DNA of 64,000 nucleotides from JADJRH01 sp046351455 (GTDB taxonomy: Bacteria; Myxococcota_A; Polyangia; Polyangiales; Polyangiaceae). Below the pieces are notes generated by a model that did no database searches, was not told where the DNA came from, and saw only the letters and a list, made by a program, of their open reading frames with translations. The stretch lies in the NCBI GenBank assembly GCA_046351455.1, contig JAXLYM010000007.1, forward strand, positions 62,001 to 126,000, written 5' to 3'. The position numbers were made by a program, and so were the translations under genes. Positions 1 to 9,100 of the stretch are shown in pieces. Numbering within the stretch: the first letter of the stretch is position 1; the number at the start of each line of letters is the position of its first letter.

Positions 1-1743
1 GCCGTCGCGGTCTCGAAGGGAAAGCACCGCATCGAGATCGCCCTGGAATCCACGGTGGATCGCGTCGGCTGGGTGCGCCTCCAGTGGAGCCTCGCGGAGC
101 CGCCCGCCGCGAACGGAGCGTCGCCATCAGCTCCGAAAGCGCCGCCAAACAAGGCAAACGGAGCGTCGCCGCCGCCTTCGAAGGGGGCGCCGACCAAGGC
201 AAACGGAGCGTCGCCGCCCGCCCCGAAAGGTGCGCAGAAGCCGTCCGCTCCGCCGAAGCCGAGCGCTCCGAAGAGCGCCGCGAAGCAGATCGCCGCGGAC
301 GTGGCGGGACGTCTCTCGCCGAAGAGCGCGGCTCGCTGGCTCGAGACCGACGCGGCGCGGCCGCTCACGTTGAGCTTCGCGGGCCCCACGTTGATCCGGG
401 TCGACGCGCGCGGGACGCCCGGCCAGACCGATCGCCTCGACGTGCGCGTGGACGGCGCCTCGCAGGCGACCCTCGATCTCGACGCGCCCGCGGACGCGGC
501 GGCCGTCCGTCGCGACATCGAAGGCGAAGACGAGCGAGCGCTGCGGGCGCCGCAGGCGGTGGAGGTGATCGTGATGGCGCCGGGCGTGCACGCGCTCGAG
601 ATCCGCTCGGCGGGGCGCGCGCTGGTGCTGCCGAGCTTCGCCGTCGCGCGCGGCCTCCCGAGGCCCACGGTGGTGCCGGTCGGTCCGTCGCCGCGGCCGG
701 CGCTCGGGGATCCGATCGCGCCTCTCCCGCGGCCGTCGCCGGTCATCGCGGACGATCCGCCGCCTGGCCCGCTGTCGATCGCGGCGGAGACGGCGCTCGT
801 GCTCGATCGCATCAACGACGCGAGCGTCCCCTCGGACGACGCCGGCCGTTACCTGGAGACGAGCGTCTTCGCGCGCCGCCGCTTCCTGGATGGCCTCTTT
901 TTCGGCCGTTTCGGTTTGCTGGCGCGGGCGCGCACGGGCCTCCCGACGTTCGGCGCGGACGCGCGGGTCGACTTCAACGTGCCGATCGGGAGCCCGCTCC
1001 CGCGCGTGTTCGTGGAGGGGACGTTGTTCGGGCAGCAGGGCGGCTCGTCGATCGACGTGACGGCGGGCATGCACTCCGGCGTGTGGTGGCAGTTCGAGCC
1101 GCGCCCCGGCCTCGCGTTCGTGCCGACGGTCGGCGTCGATCTGTCGAGCGCACCGCTCGCGGACGTGCAGCGTTACCCGAACCTCGCGCGCCTCGATCCG
1201 GACGTGTACTTCCGCTACGACGCCCCGCGCCCGGTGGAGCCGTTCGTGACGCTCCTCGGTTCGTACCGCCCGACGATGGACTCGATCGCCCGCGTTCGTC
1301 TCGGCGCGCATTTCGCGGGGATCGAAGGCGTCGACGACGTGTTCGCGTACCCGTCGATCGACATCGCCCCGGGCCGCGGGATGGCGCCGGCGCTGACGCT
1401 CGGATACGCCCTGAGCTACCACTTCGCGAGCCCGTCGATCTCGGAGCCGTACCTCCGTCACCGCTTCGATTTCACCGCCTTCTTCTGGCGCTGGGTGCAA
1501 GCGAGCCACCGAGTCTCCGCGAGCGCGACAGCCCTCCTCCAGGTGGGCTCCCCGTTCAACGACGAGCCGGATCTCCGCCTGATCTTCGCGCTCGGCTACG
1601 ACTTCACGATGGGCCGCGGCGTGAGCGACTACTCCCCGCTGGAGATGCAGTTCCGAGAGCGCTTCGACGAAGCCAGCGGCCGTATACAACGCCGCACCCC
1701 CCGCACCGAAGAGCCCGCAAACGAGCCGCCGCCCTCCCCATGA
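1..1743 (+). CDS. Partial (5' cut) secreted/outer-membrane protein with beta-barrel-like C-terminus
   Basis: The reading frame is open from base 1, so the true start lies upstream; 580 residues are visible. The first ~30 residues look like the end of a beta-sandwich module. A Pro/Ala/Lys-rich spacer with three copies of a KANGASPP-like repeat follows (about residues 35-95), then a second beta-rich module (about 115-225). From about residue 270 to the end there are alternating amphipathic strands rich in Tyr, Phe and Gly, typical of an outer-membrane barrel. It ends 44 bp before repeat R1. I do not recognise a named family. It may belong to the envelope system that continues at 6134, but an IS and an opposing sensor gene lie between, so that link is inference. 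An ordinary secreted beta protein is the alternative. Confidence 0.6.
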   Translation, partial: AVAVSKGKHRIEIALESTVDRVGWVRLQWSLAEPPAANGASPSAPKAPPNKANGASPPPSKGAPTKANGASPPAPKGAQKPSAPPKPSAPKSAAKQIAADVAGRLSPKSAARWLETDAARPLTLSFAGPTLIRVDARGTPGQTDRLDVRVDGASQATLDLDAPADAAAVRRDIEGEDERALRAPQAVEVIVMAPGVHALEIRSAGRALVLPSFAVARGLPRPTVVPVGPSPRPALGDPIAPLPRPSPVIADDPPPGPLSIAAETALVLDRINDASVPSDDAGRYLETSVFARRRFLDGLFFGRFGLLARARTGLPTFGADARVDFNVPIGSPLPRVFVEGTLFGQQGGSSIDVTAGMHSGVWWQFEPRPGLAFVPTVGVDLSSAPLADVQRYPNLARLDPDVYFRYDAPRPVEPFVTLLGSYRPTMDSIARVRLGAHFAGIEGVDDVFAYPSIDIAPGRGMAPALTLGYALSYHFASPSISEPYLRHRFDFTAFFWRWVQASHRVSASATALLQVGSPFNDEPDLRLIFALGYDFTMGRGVSDYSPLEMQFRERFDEASGRIQRRTPRTEEPANEPPPSP

Positions 1744-1786
1744 AGCCGAATCGACACACACAACTGCAGAGCGAGAAATAGCGGAT

Positions 1787-1860
1787 CAGGTGCCCACCTC
1801 CGGTCCGTGCTCGGCCGACGGCCTGCGCGCGGCCCGCCCCTCCCAAAGCGCCCGCTCCGC
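1787..1860 (+). repeat. Family R repeat copy R1, left part (split by the IS)
   Basis: Begins with the family's conserved CAGGTGCCCACC head 44 bp after the preceding stop codon and runs through the CCCCTCCCAAA arm. The complementary GGGAGGGG arm lies on the other side of the insertion sequence, at about 3374-3383. Removing the IS and one copy of the 9-bp duplication restores a normal family R element. Confidence 0.8.
1852..1860. repeat. 9-bp target-site duplication, left copy
   Basis: CCGCTCCGC immediately precedes the left inverted repeat and is repeated exactly at 3360-3368 after the right inverted repeat. Nine base pairs is the duplication length known for IS50/Tn5-type elements. Confidence 0.9.
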
Positions 1861-1879
1861 CTGAGCATTCATCGCATCT
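1861..1879 (+). repeat. IS left terminal inverted repeat
   Basis: Nineteen bases starting CTGAGCATT. Identical at 15 of 19 positions to the reverse complement of 3341-3359. The transposase stop codon (1869-1871) overlaps it. Confidence 0.85.
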
Positions 1880-3293
1880 TCGGCTTCGAAAGAAGTGCTT
1901 TGAGAATTTTGGTGGCGATCGTGAGGTAGTGGAGGCCGCGTCCGATGGTGATGGTGCCGGGGGGGCCGCCGGAGGACTTTCCGGTGTAGCCGCCCAGGTC
2001 GGCGACCCATCGGACGGCCTCAGCGAGAGTGGGGTGGTCGGACAGCACTTCGGTTCTCTTCTTCTGGTCCTCTTTCGCTATTCGGAGGGCTTCGAGCTCT
2101 AACGGAGAAAACTCGTCGGAGGCAGGACGGTCGGGTTGCTCTCGAGAGAGGCGTTTGAGGCGTTCGGCGCGAAGAGCCACAGCGGCCAGGAACGTAGCCC
2201 ACTTGGTGGCCGCTGCGCGGCTGCGAAGCTGCATCGTCTCGACCCCGCACACCCCGCTCTTCCACGCGCGATGAAATTCTTCGATGCGCCAGCGCTGAGC
2301 GTAGCCGTCGATGATGAGGTCCACATCGCTGGGCGTGGCGATGGGATGGTTGGTCAGAAGGGTCCACACCACCGGCTTTTCTCCCGGCGGAGCCGTGTGT
2401 GTCTCGCGGACAAACACGACGTTGAGGGGCAGTCGATAATGCGACTTGGTCCACGCGTTGAGCAGGTCGAGCGGCACCGAGGTGGCATGAACCTCCAGCT
2501 CGGCTACGCGCTTCGTTCGACGAGGACCCGCAGGCACGTGCAGCTGTCGGCTGCTGTGGCGCACCGCTGTGTCCCGGGCATCGTGCAAGTAGCGCTTGAT
2601 GCCCCGGGCCGTGCGCAGTCGTCGGTTGCTGCGCGAGCGCACCGTGAACCAGCACTCCGACTCGGCGAGCTTTCGCAGCACCGGCCACGCGTCGCCTTCG
2701 CGGTCCAGCTGAAACCACGCCCGCGTCTCGGAAGGCACAAACGCCTGCGCGCTCTGCTCGATCGCGTTGACCCAGTGCTGCGTCTCCTTCTCGGCGACTT
2801 TGCGTGCGGCGCTGCAGCGATGTCGGTGCTTCGGCTTGTGCTTCGGACGTGCCCACCACTGCAAGGTGCAAACCCCCAGCGGAGAGCCGTTGGGACTGAC
2901 CGCGATGGCGCCGAGCACCTTGAGCCCGCGGCCTCCTTGGGCATAGCTACCGACAGCGCCAAAGTCCTTCTTTTTGCCCCGATCTGTCAGCGACAGGCTC
3001 GTCCCATCGACCGGCACAAACACGAACGGATGCGAAGAACAGCGCTCCACGCACGCCTGCTGCATCGACTCCACCAGCGCTTCGACGCGCACATGGCGGC
3101 TCTCTAAAAAATCGTACGCGGCCTGCCTCTCCGCGCTGTTTTGAAAGACGTCGCTCACCCGTCCGCTCGGCGACTGCGCCGCGCGCTCGGCTATCCTCAC
3201 CGCCCGCACACGTCGTCGCTCATCGCCGAAACGACCCCGTCCAAACTCCTCGTGCGCCCACCGACTCTCCGCCTGTTGCTCGACCTTCGCCAT
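1869..3293 (-). CDS. IS4 family transposase, IS50/Tn5-like
   Basis: DDE transposase, 474 aa from the ATG at 3293; a TTG four codons upstream is possible. The N-terminus (WAHEEFGRGRFGDERR...) matches the Tn5-type DNA-binding start. The acidic triad is visible: Asp in VPVDGTSLSL (about residue 95), Asp in QLDREGDAW (about residue 195), and Glu in the YREK signature region YAQRWRIEEFHRAWKSG. Length is close to Tn5 transposase (476 aa). It would catalyse cut-and-paste movement of the surrounding 1.5-kb element. No frameshift or stop was seen, so it looks functional. Confidence 0.93.
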   Translation of the reverse strand: MAKVEQQAESRWAHEEFGRGRFGDERRRVRAVRIAERAAQSPSGRVSDVFQNSAERQAAYDFLESRHVRVEALVESMQQACVERCSSHPFVFVPVDGTSLSLTDRGKKKDFGAVGSYAQGGRGLKVLGAIAVSPNGSPLGVCTLQWWARPKHKPKHRHRCSAARKVAEKETQHWVNAIEQSAQAFVPSETRAWFQLDREGDAWPVLRKLAESECWFTVRSRSNRRLRTARGIKRYLHDARDTAVRHSSRQLHVPAGPRRTKRVAELEVHATSVPLDLLNAWTKSHYRLPLNVVFVRETHTAPPGEKPVVWTLLTNHPIATPSDVDLIIDGYAQRWRIEEFHRAWKSGVCGVETMQLRSRAAATKWATFLAAVALRAERLKRLSREQPDRPASDEFSPLELEALRIAKEDQKKRTEVLSDHPTLAEAVRWVADLGGYTGKSSGGPPGTITIGRGLHYLTIATKILKALLSKPKMR

Positions 3294-3340
3294 CGAGCAC
3301 CACAAGCGTCACGAGCACGAAGAATTCCGGGATTCGTACG

Positions 3341-3359
3341 AGATGGAACCAATGCTCAG
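3341..3359 (-). repeat. IS right terminal inverted repeat
   Basis: Reverse complement begins CTGAGCATT and pairs with 1861-1879. The transposase ATG lies 48 bp inside this end. Confidence 0.85.
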
Positions 3360-3368
3360 CCGCTCCGC
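3360..3368. repeat. 9-bp target-site duplication, right copy
   Basis: CCGCTCCGC, exact copy of 1852-1860. It is followed directly by the rest of hairpin repeat R1 (GAGCGCAGGGAGGGG), which shows where the element entered. Confidence 0.9.
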
Positions 3369-3387
3369 GAGCGCAGGGAGGGGAAGC
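3360..3387 (+). repeat. Family R repeat copy R1, right part
   Basis: Contains the GGGAGGGG arm that pairs with CCCCTCCC left of the IS. The two parts form one element once the insertion and one target copy are removed. Confidence 0.75.
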
Positions 3388-3597
3388 GTGTCCGGGAGCT
3401 GGAGCGGCTGGGAAACCTTGCACATCCAAGGTCGGGGGCGGGATGATCATGATCGCGCAAGGGTCCGGGGCGGGATGATCACGATCTCGCAAGGGTGGCA
3501 GGACCTCCGAGAGGCTTGCCGACGAGGCGCCGCGCCTCCGGGGTTTCTGCCGACGAGGCGGCTGCAGCCGTCCGAAGTGGCTTCGATGTCTCGCAAC
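3388..3597. other. Gene-free stretch with short repeats between R1 and R2
   Basis: No convincing gene. It holds the inverted repeat ACCTTG-N6-CAAGGT at 3415-3432 and, directly after it, two copies of a 30-bp direct repeat (3435-3464 and 3467-3496). TGCCGACGAGGCG also occurs twice (about 3517 and 3547). With R1 and R2 on either side, the 366 bp between the IS and the sensor gene consist almost wholly of repeats. Confidence 0.6.
3435..3496. repeat. Two-copy 30-bp direct repeat with TGATCA core
   Basis: Each unit begins GGGGCGGGATGATCA and ends CGCAAGGGT. The units start 32 bp apart and differ at two positions. The first unit contains the palindrome ATGATCAT. Function unknown; a pair of protein-binding sites or the remains of a mobile repeat are both possible. 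Confidence 0.6.
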
Positions 3598-3683
3598 CGT
3601 TCCCCTCCCTGCGGCTGCGAAGCAGGCGCTTTGGGAGGGGCGGGCCGCGCGCAGCGAAGCGAGCACGGACCGGGGGTGGGCAT
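3598..3683 (-). repeat. Family R repeat copy R2
   Basis: Minus-strand orientation. The GTGCCCACC-type head (here ATGCCCACC) lies about 43 bp downstream of the stop codon of the minus-strand gene ending at 3726. Arms CCCCTCCC and GGGAGGGG enclose the second hairpin. Nearly identical over 80 bp to copy R3 at 28.7 kb. Confidence 0.85.
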
Positions 3684-3725
3684 CCCTCTCTTTTTCGATT
3701 CCCTTTGAAATAAGGCGAAATTGGC

Positions 3726-5639
3726 TCAGAGCGGGGAGGGCAGCGTGTCCAGCGGGAGGCGCGACGGCGGGCCGGAGGGGGCCGAGCTGTCCCAACCGGG
3801 GAACGTCGCGTCGCCCTCGGGGACGAGCGTGACCAGGTAACCGGCGATCGGCTTCTGGCCCGAGCCTCGGTGGCGCTTCGCTCGGGCGTGCAGGCGGCAT
3901 CGGATCGGGGGGTCGCTCACCGTGACCGACGTGGTGAGGCCGTTGCCTCGCATCGCGCGGACGATGTCGACGTCGCGGTCGTCCGGGATGAGCTGCGCCA
4001 AGAGATCGCCGAGCATCAGCGCGTCGGTCGCCAGCACACCCTCGGCGGAGACCTCCGGCAACGCGATGCCCTTCATCGCGAGCACCTCCGCGAGGCGGCG
4101 ATTCACGATGCGGACCCGGCCCGCTTCGTCCGCCCACGCCACCGCGATCGGGAGCGCGTGCGCCATCTCGGAGAAGTAGTAGGCGTGCTCCGCGATCGTC
4201 TGCGCGTTGCCCGCGATCTGGGCCAATCGCGGGGGTTTGCGCGGAGATGGCGACGGGGAGCTGCGGTCCGAGCCGAGGCGCGCCTGGTGCACGAGCAGGC
4301 CCAGCTCGTCGCCGAGCACCTGCGCGCGCGCCGGATCTTCGAGGTGGAGCTGCGCCGCCGCGTCGCCCACGAGCACGAGGTAGCCCTGCAGCTCGCCGTG
4401 CGCGATCAGCGGGACGAGCACGCACGGGACGTCCCGCTCGCGAAGGAATCCGTGCACCACGCGCGTCACCGGGAGGCCCGCGTCGTCGCGGTACGGGGGG
4501 CGCCTCGAGTCGCGCGCCGCCTCCGCGATCATGTCGCCGGGGCCCGGGAGATCGTGGAAACGGAGCGTGCTCGTGGTCACGTCGTGATCCGCCACCAGCA
4601 CCGCTTCGGCCGGGAAGGAGTCCGCCGCGAGCTGCTTCACCGCCGACCAGAGCGCCGATCCCTCCGGCGTGAGCGGGCGGCGCGTCACCACCGCGGCCGG
4701 CTGCTGGAGGATGTCGCCCGTGCGGATCGCGATGCTGCGCCAGCTCTGGAGCGCCGCGACGAGCAGGCCGATCAGGCTCACCGCGAGCGCCGCGAGGACG
4801 CTGCCGAGCGGCGACAATCCGAAGCCCGCCGTCGCGAGCCCGAGGTGAAGGCCGATCGCCAGGAACGCCGCGCTCAAAGGGACGAGCATCGCGACGCGAC
4901 CGCCGTACCGCTCGCGCACGTAGAAGGCGCCGACCGTCGCGAGCACCGGGAGCAACGAGCCGAGCCAGCGCGGCGTCTCGCTGCGGAGCTCGCCGTCGAG
5001 CGCCCCGGCCACCGTCGCGGCCACGCGGCGCTCCAGCGGGACGCCCAGCGGCGAGAGGGCGAGCGACGCCACCACCACACGGTTCGAGAGCACGGACGCC
5101 GCGACGCGACCGTTCGTGATCGCCGACAGCTCGATCACGGGGACGCTGTCGGTCGCGCGGGCGGAGATCCAGCTCGACGTGGGGAGGCCGAGCGCCTTCG
5201 CGGGCGCCATGTCCGGAGAGCTCACGTCGAAGCCGAAGATCTCGCCCTCGGCTCCGACGTGAATCGCGCTCTCCGGGAGCGGCGCGAGGGCTTCTTTTCC
5301 CGATGGATCGCACAGCGCGTCGAGCGGCGGTGGGAGGAGCGCGCCCTTCGCTCCGCCGCGCTGCAAGGCCTCCGGCAGCTCGCGATCGCAGGCGCCGCGG
5401 CGCAGCTCCGCGGGCGTCATCTCGACGACGATCACGCGATCCGATGGGCGCGAGGACGCGGTGACCGCGAGCGCCCACGCCCGGGACCGCTCGTCCAGCC
5501 CGGCGAACGGGGCCAGCGCCGCGACCGCGCCCGCCACCGCCACGAGCGCGACCACCGCCGACGAGGGAGGACGAACCGACGGCAGCGCTGGCTCTGGGGG
5601 CGGACGGGCGACCGCCGATTCGCCGCCCCGCGGGCGCAT
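3726..5639 (-). CDS. CHASE2-like sensor protein with GAF- and PAS-like regions, no output domain
   Basis: Membrane sensor, 637 aa from the ATG at 5639; an upstream GTG at 5813 would add 58 low-complexity residues. One membrane segment near residues 25-45 precedes a periplasmic region that starts with VIVVEMTPAEL, typical of CHASE2. Three clustered membrane segments follow at about 240-310, then a GAF-like region (about 330-450) and a PAS-like region (about 480-620). No histidine kinase, cyclase or kinase domain follows, so any signal must pass to a partner. It is divergent from the poly-gamma-glutamate-like operon at 6134 and could respond to envelope state. The domain calls rest on topology and pattern, not a search. 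Confidence 0.65.
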   Translation of the reverse strand: MRPRGGESAVARPPPEPALPSVRPPSSAVVALVAVAGAVAALAPFAGLDERSRAWALAVTASSRPSDRVIVVEMTPAELRRGACDRELPEALQRGGAKGALLPPPLDALCDPSGKEALAPLPESAIHVGAEGEIFGFDVSSPDMAPAKALGLPTSSWISARATDSVPVIELSAITNGRVAASVLSNRVVVASLALSPLGVPLERRVAATVAGALDGELRSETPRWLGSLLPVLATVGAFYVRERYGGRVAMLVPLSAAFLAIGLHLGLATAGFGLSPLGSVLAALAVSLIGLLVAALQSWRSIAIRTGDILQQPAAVVTRRPLTPEGSALWSAVKQLAADSFPAEAVLVADHDVTTSTLRFHDLPGPGDMIAEAARDSRRPPYRDDAGLPVTRVVHGFLRERDVPCVLVPLIAHGELQGYLVLVGDAAAQLHLEDPARAQVLGDELGLLVHQARLGSDRSSPSPSPRKPPRLAQIAGNAQTIAEHAYYFSEMAHALPIAVAWADEAGRVRIVNRRLAEVLAMKGIALPEVSAEGVLATDALMLGDLLAQLIPDDRDVDIVRAMRGNGLTTSVTVSDPPIRCRLHARAKRHRGSGQKPIAGYLVTLVPEGDATFPGWDSSAPSGPPSRLPLDTLPSPL

Positions 5640-6133
5640 GGTGCGTCTCGATCGAGGCGAAAGTGACGTGACGGTCGGCGCGGCCACTGGACCTCGATCC
5701 GGGGCGTCGACGATACCAGCTTCGTCCTCGCGGATCACGAAACTAGCCCCCTCCACGCGGGCCACGCCGGGCAGGTGAGGACCGTCGTCCTGCAGAGAAG
5801 AGGCCTCAACCACTGATGTTCAGGGGCCGCGCTCACAGCGTCCACCGACGGACGGACAATGCCCGCGTCCGGCCCGCAAAGAACTGGTTCGCCGACGCCG
5901 AACGGCTCATACGATGGCGCCGAAAGCGAATGGAGCGGGGCCCGGTCGTCACGAGTCTCTCTGGAGCGCATCAAAACGGGACAATTCACGAGGGCTCCGG
6001 GCACCCTCTGCTCAGCAAGGAACTGGCCACGGGGCAGGTGCTGCAGGCGCGATCCGTGCTTGCATGACCGCCCCCACCGTGTGGCTCGGCCGGAAGAGAT
6101 GGCGGATCGCGTGAAAGAACCAGGCAAACGAGG
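5640..6133. other. Divergent intergenic region, no gene seen
   Basis: About 490 bp between the sensor gene and the capsule-like operon. Short open frames here have no coding character that I trust. It must contain promoters for both directions, but I could not identify a convincing -35/-10 or sigma-54 site. No family R, B or C repeat is present. Confidence 0.5.
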
Positions 6134-9100
6134 ATGAGCTCCCTGCTCGCAGCCTCGATCGCCGTCTTTCCGTCGAACGGCATGGACCGCAGCCTCCACG
6201 TGGCGGTCCTGATCGGGCTGTGCCTGACGACGTTCTTCACCGAGGCGTTCGGCTGGACCTACGCCGGTCTCGTGGTGCCCGGATACGTCGCCACGGTGTT
6301 CGCGGCGTCGCCGGTCACGGGGGCCGTGGTCGTCGTCGAAGGGATCCTCACGTACCTGCTCGTCGCGCTGATCGGCCGGTGGGTCACGAAGACGGGCGCC
6401 TGGTCGACGGCCTTCGGGCGCGAGCGGTTCTATCTGTTCATCGTCTGCGCGGTCGTGGTGCGCATCGCGATGGACGGATGGGCGCTCCCACGGCTCGGCG
6501 AGCGGTACCACCTGGATCGCGCGCACGAGCTCTACAGCCTCGGGCTCGTGCTGGTGCCGCTCGTCGCGAACGCCTTCTGGAATGCGGGGCTCGTGAACGC
6601 GCTGCCGCGGCTCGGGTTCGTGTCGCTGCTCACGTACCTGCTGCTCGCGCTGCTGTTCCGGTACACGAACCTGTCGGTCTCGCGGTTCCAGGTCATCAAC
6701 GACAGCTTGTCGCTGAAGTTCCTGCAGGAGCCGAAGGCGCACCTCATCCTCGTCATCGGCGCCTTCCTCGGCGCGCGAAACAACGTGCGCTACGGCTGGG
6801 ACTACAACGGCATCCTCGTGCCGGGGCTGCTCGCGGTCGCCTGGTACGAGCCGACGAAGCTGCTCACGACCGGGATCGAGGCGCTCGTCGTCTATTTTCT
6901 GTGCGTGCAGGTGACGACGCGGCCTCCGTTCTCGCGGATGCTGATCGTCGGGCCGCGGCGCACGCTGATGGCGTACGTGGTCGGCTTCTTCGTGAAGCTC
7001 GCGGGGAGCCACGTGCTCGCGCGGGTCGCGCCGGGGGTGCAGCTCATCGACTACTTCGGCTTCGGGTACCTCCTGCCCGCGCTGATCGCGGTGAAGATCT
7101 GGAACAAGGACAACGTGGGCGTCGTGCTGATGCCGACGCTCCAGGTGTCGATCACGGCTTTTTTGCTGGGGAACGGGCTCGGCTGGGCGCTCGGGCGGCT
7201 CTTGCCTTCGTCGCCGTCCCTCGCGGTCGCGACCGCGGCGATCGAGGAGCGGCCGAGCGCGGCGCTGTCGCTGATGCTCGCGGACTCGTCGCGGCGGCTG
7301 TCGGTGGTGGTGTCGCGCTCGGAGACGCGGGCGAACGACGCGGCGCGGGACGTCGCGGCGGACGTGCTCGCGCGCGGCGAGGTGCAGGCGGTCACGCTCG
7401 CGGTCGCGGCGGAGGCCGGCGTGGAGGTGCACCGCGCCGGCAGCGATCGGCCGTTCTTCGTGCTGGGGCCGCACGTCGTCGATCCCGACATGACGCCCGC
7501 GGCGCCGCGGGCCGCGCTGCGAAAGAGCGAGGGCGCGTCGCGCTGGATGATCCTCGCGGAGCCGCGCGGCGCCGGATCCGGTCTGCCGGTCGTGGCCGAG
7601 CGCGTCGCCTCCGCGATCGGCGCGGACGCGATCGTGATGCTGTCGCCGTACCCGGAGCTGCACGCGGACGACGTGCTGTTCGCGCGGCGCGTGGAGCGGC
7701 TGCTCGCGCCCGTGAACGTGATCCTGATGACCGAGGCGGACGCCGCGGCCGGGAGCGCGCCGGTGCTACAGCTCGCGGATCGTCTCGGCGCGGTGGACGC
7801 GACGGCGCTGGAGCGCACGCTCGGGACGCCGATGGAGATCCGCTGGCGCGGCGGGGCCGAGCCGATCGAAGGGCCGTGGCCCGCGGCGCCGCACCTCCGG
7901 GTCGCGCCGGACGCGGCGGAGCGCCTCGTGGCGTCGATGCTGGACGCGCCGGAGGTCGTCGTCTGGAACGGCGCCGTCCTGCCCGAGCTGCGCGCGCACA
8001 TCGGCGAGCTGACGACGATCGTGCCGCCGTACCGGCCGCCTTCCATCGAGGAGATGCGGCTGTTCGACGCGGTGCTCGTGCCGGCGATGCTGGCTCCTTC
8101 GGAGGCGCCTTCGGCGTGGGCGCGCGCGATCGCGGGGCAGCTCGGGTTCCGTTTCCTGCGCATCGGACCTTCCGGGGAGCCGCCGCGCGCGTGGGGGCTC
8201 GCGGAGATCGGGGTCACGCGGCGCGGATCGCCGACGTGGATCGTGCGCGCGGACGGCGGGCGCGCGGACGTGCTCGTGGAGGTGCCGGCGCCTCTCTGGG
8301 AGATGGGCACGGCGGGCGCGGGGATGGCGATTTCGGAGGCGCTCTCGGCGCGCGGGCTGCTGCTGCAGGGCGCGCTGCCCAACGCGGATCCGCTCGGCGC
8401 GTCGGATCCGCGGCGGTGGTCGGGGCGGCGGTCGTACTACCAGCGCGTGCACGAGACGTGGCTCGGCGCGGGGCGGAATACGGTTTCGATCCAGGCGATC
8501 GCGCCGGACCGCGGCTTCACGGACGACGCGGTGATCGCGTACGGCTTCGAGGTGCTCGACCGCAAGCAGAGCCCCGCGTGGGCCGCGCCGCTGGAGCGCT
8601 TCCTCGGGCACGATCTGCAGCTCGAAGCGGTGCTGTACGACGGCGCCGGGGAGCGCGCCCCGTTCAGCGGCAGCGCGGATCCGACGATGGCGTACGCGCG
8701 CAGGTTCGAGCCTGGATCCTCGGCGATCGTGTACATCGCGGGCCCCGCGCGCGTCGGGTTCGATCTGCTCACGTCGGAGCGGGACGAGCGCATCGCCCGC
8801 ACGCTGACCGCGCACGGAGACGCCGTCGCCTCGCTCGACGTCGCGGGCCGCGCGCTCACGCTCGCGACGTGCCGATCGCGCGACGACGCCTGCTGGCCCG
8901 AGCCCTCCGCGCGCGCCGCGTGCGAGCCGGACCACGCGTGGGACCTGCTCGCGACGTACGCGGATCTCGGCTACCCCGCGGATCTGGAGGCGGCGCGCTC
9001 CTCGCGCGGCGGGTGCTGGCTGGAGGTGATCCGCGACGACGCGACGGGCCGGGTGTGGGCGCTCCTCGCGCGGCCGGGGGAGGCGCGGCTCGTCCCGCTG

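Larger units (their letters stand above)
1861..3359 (-). mobile_element. IS4 family (IS50-like) insertion sequence, 1499 bp, complete
   Basis: Both ends are defined in the sequence. Inverted repeats of 19 bp (1861-1879 and 3341-3359) both begin CTGAGCATT and match at 15 of 19 positions. They are flanked by an exact 9-bp duplication. One transposase gene fills the element on the minus strand, and its stop codon lies inside the left repeat. The element sits in the loop of hairpin repeat R1. Intact termini, duplication and open reading frame suggest a fairly recent, possibly active insertion. Confidence 0.92.

Noticed and set aside
3220..5478. Long arginine/alanine-rich open frame on the minus strand overlapping the sensor gene
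   Set aside because: Composition is that of an off-frame translation of GC-rich coding DNA; the overlapping frame has membrane segments and domain-like blocks.
5816..6137. Three short overlapping plus-strand frames in the divergent region before the PgsC-like operon
   Set aside because: No ribosome-binding sites, no hydrophobic or family pattern, and all three run over the same DNA in different frames.
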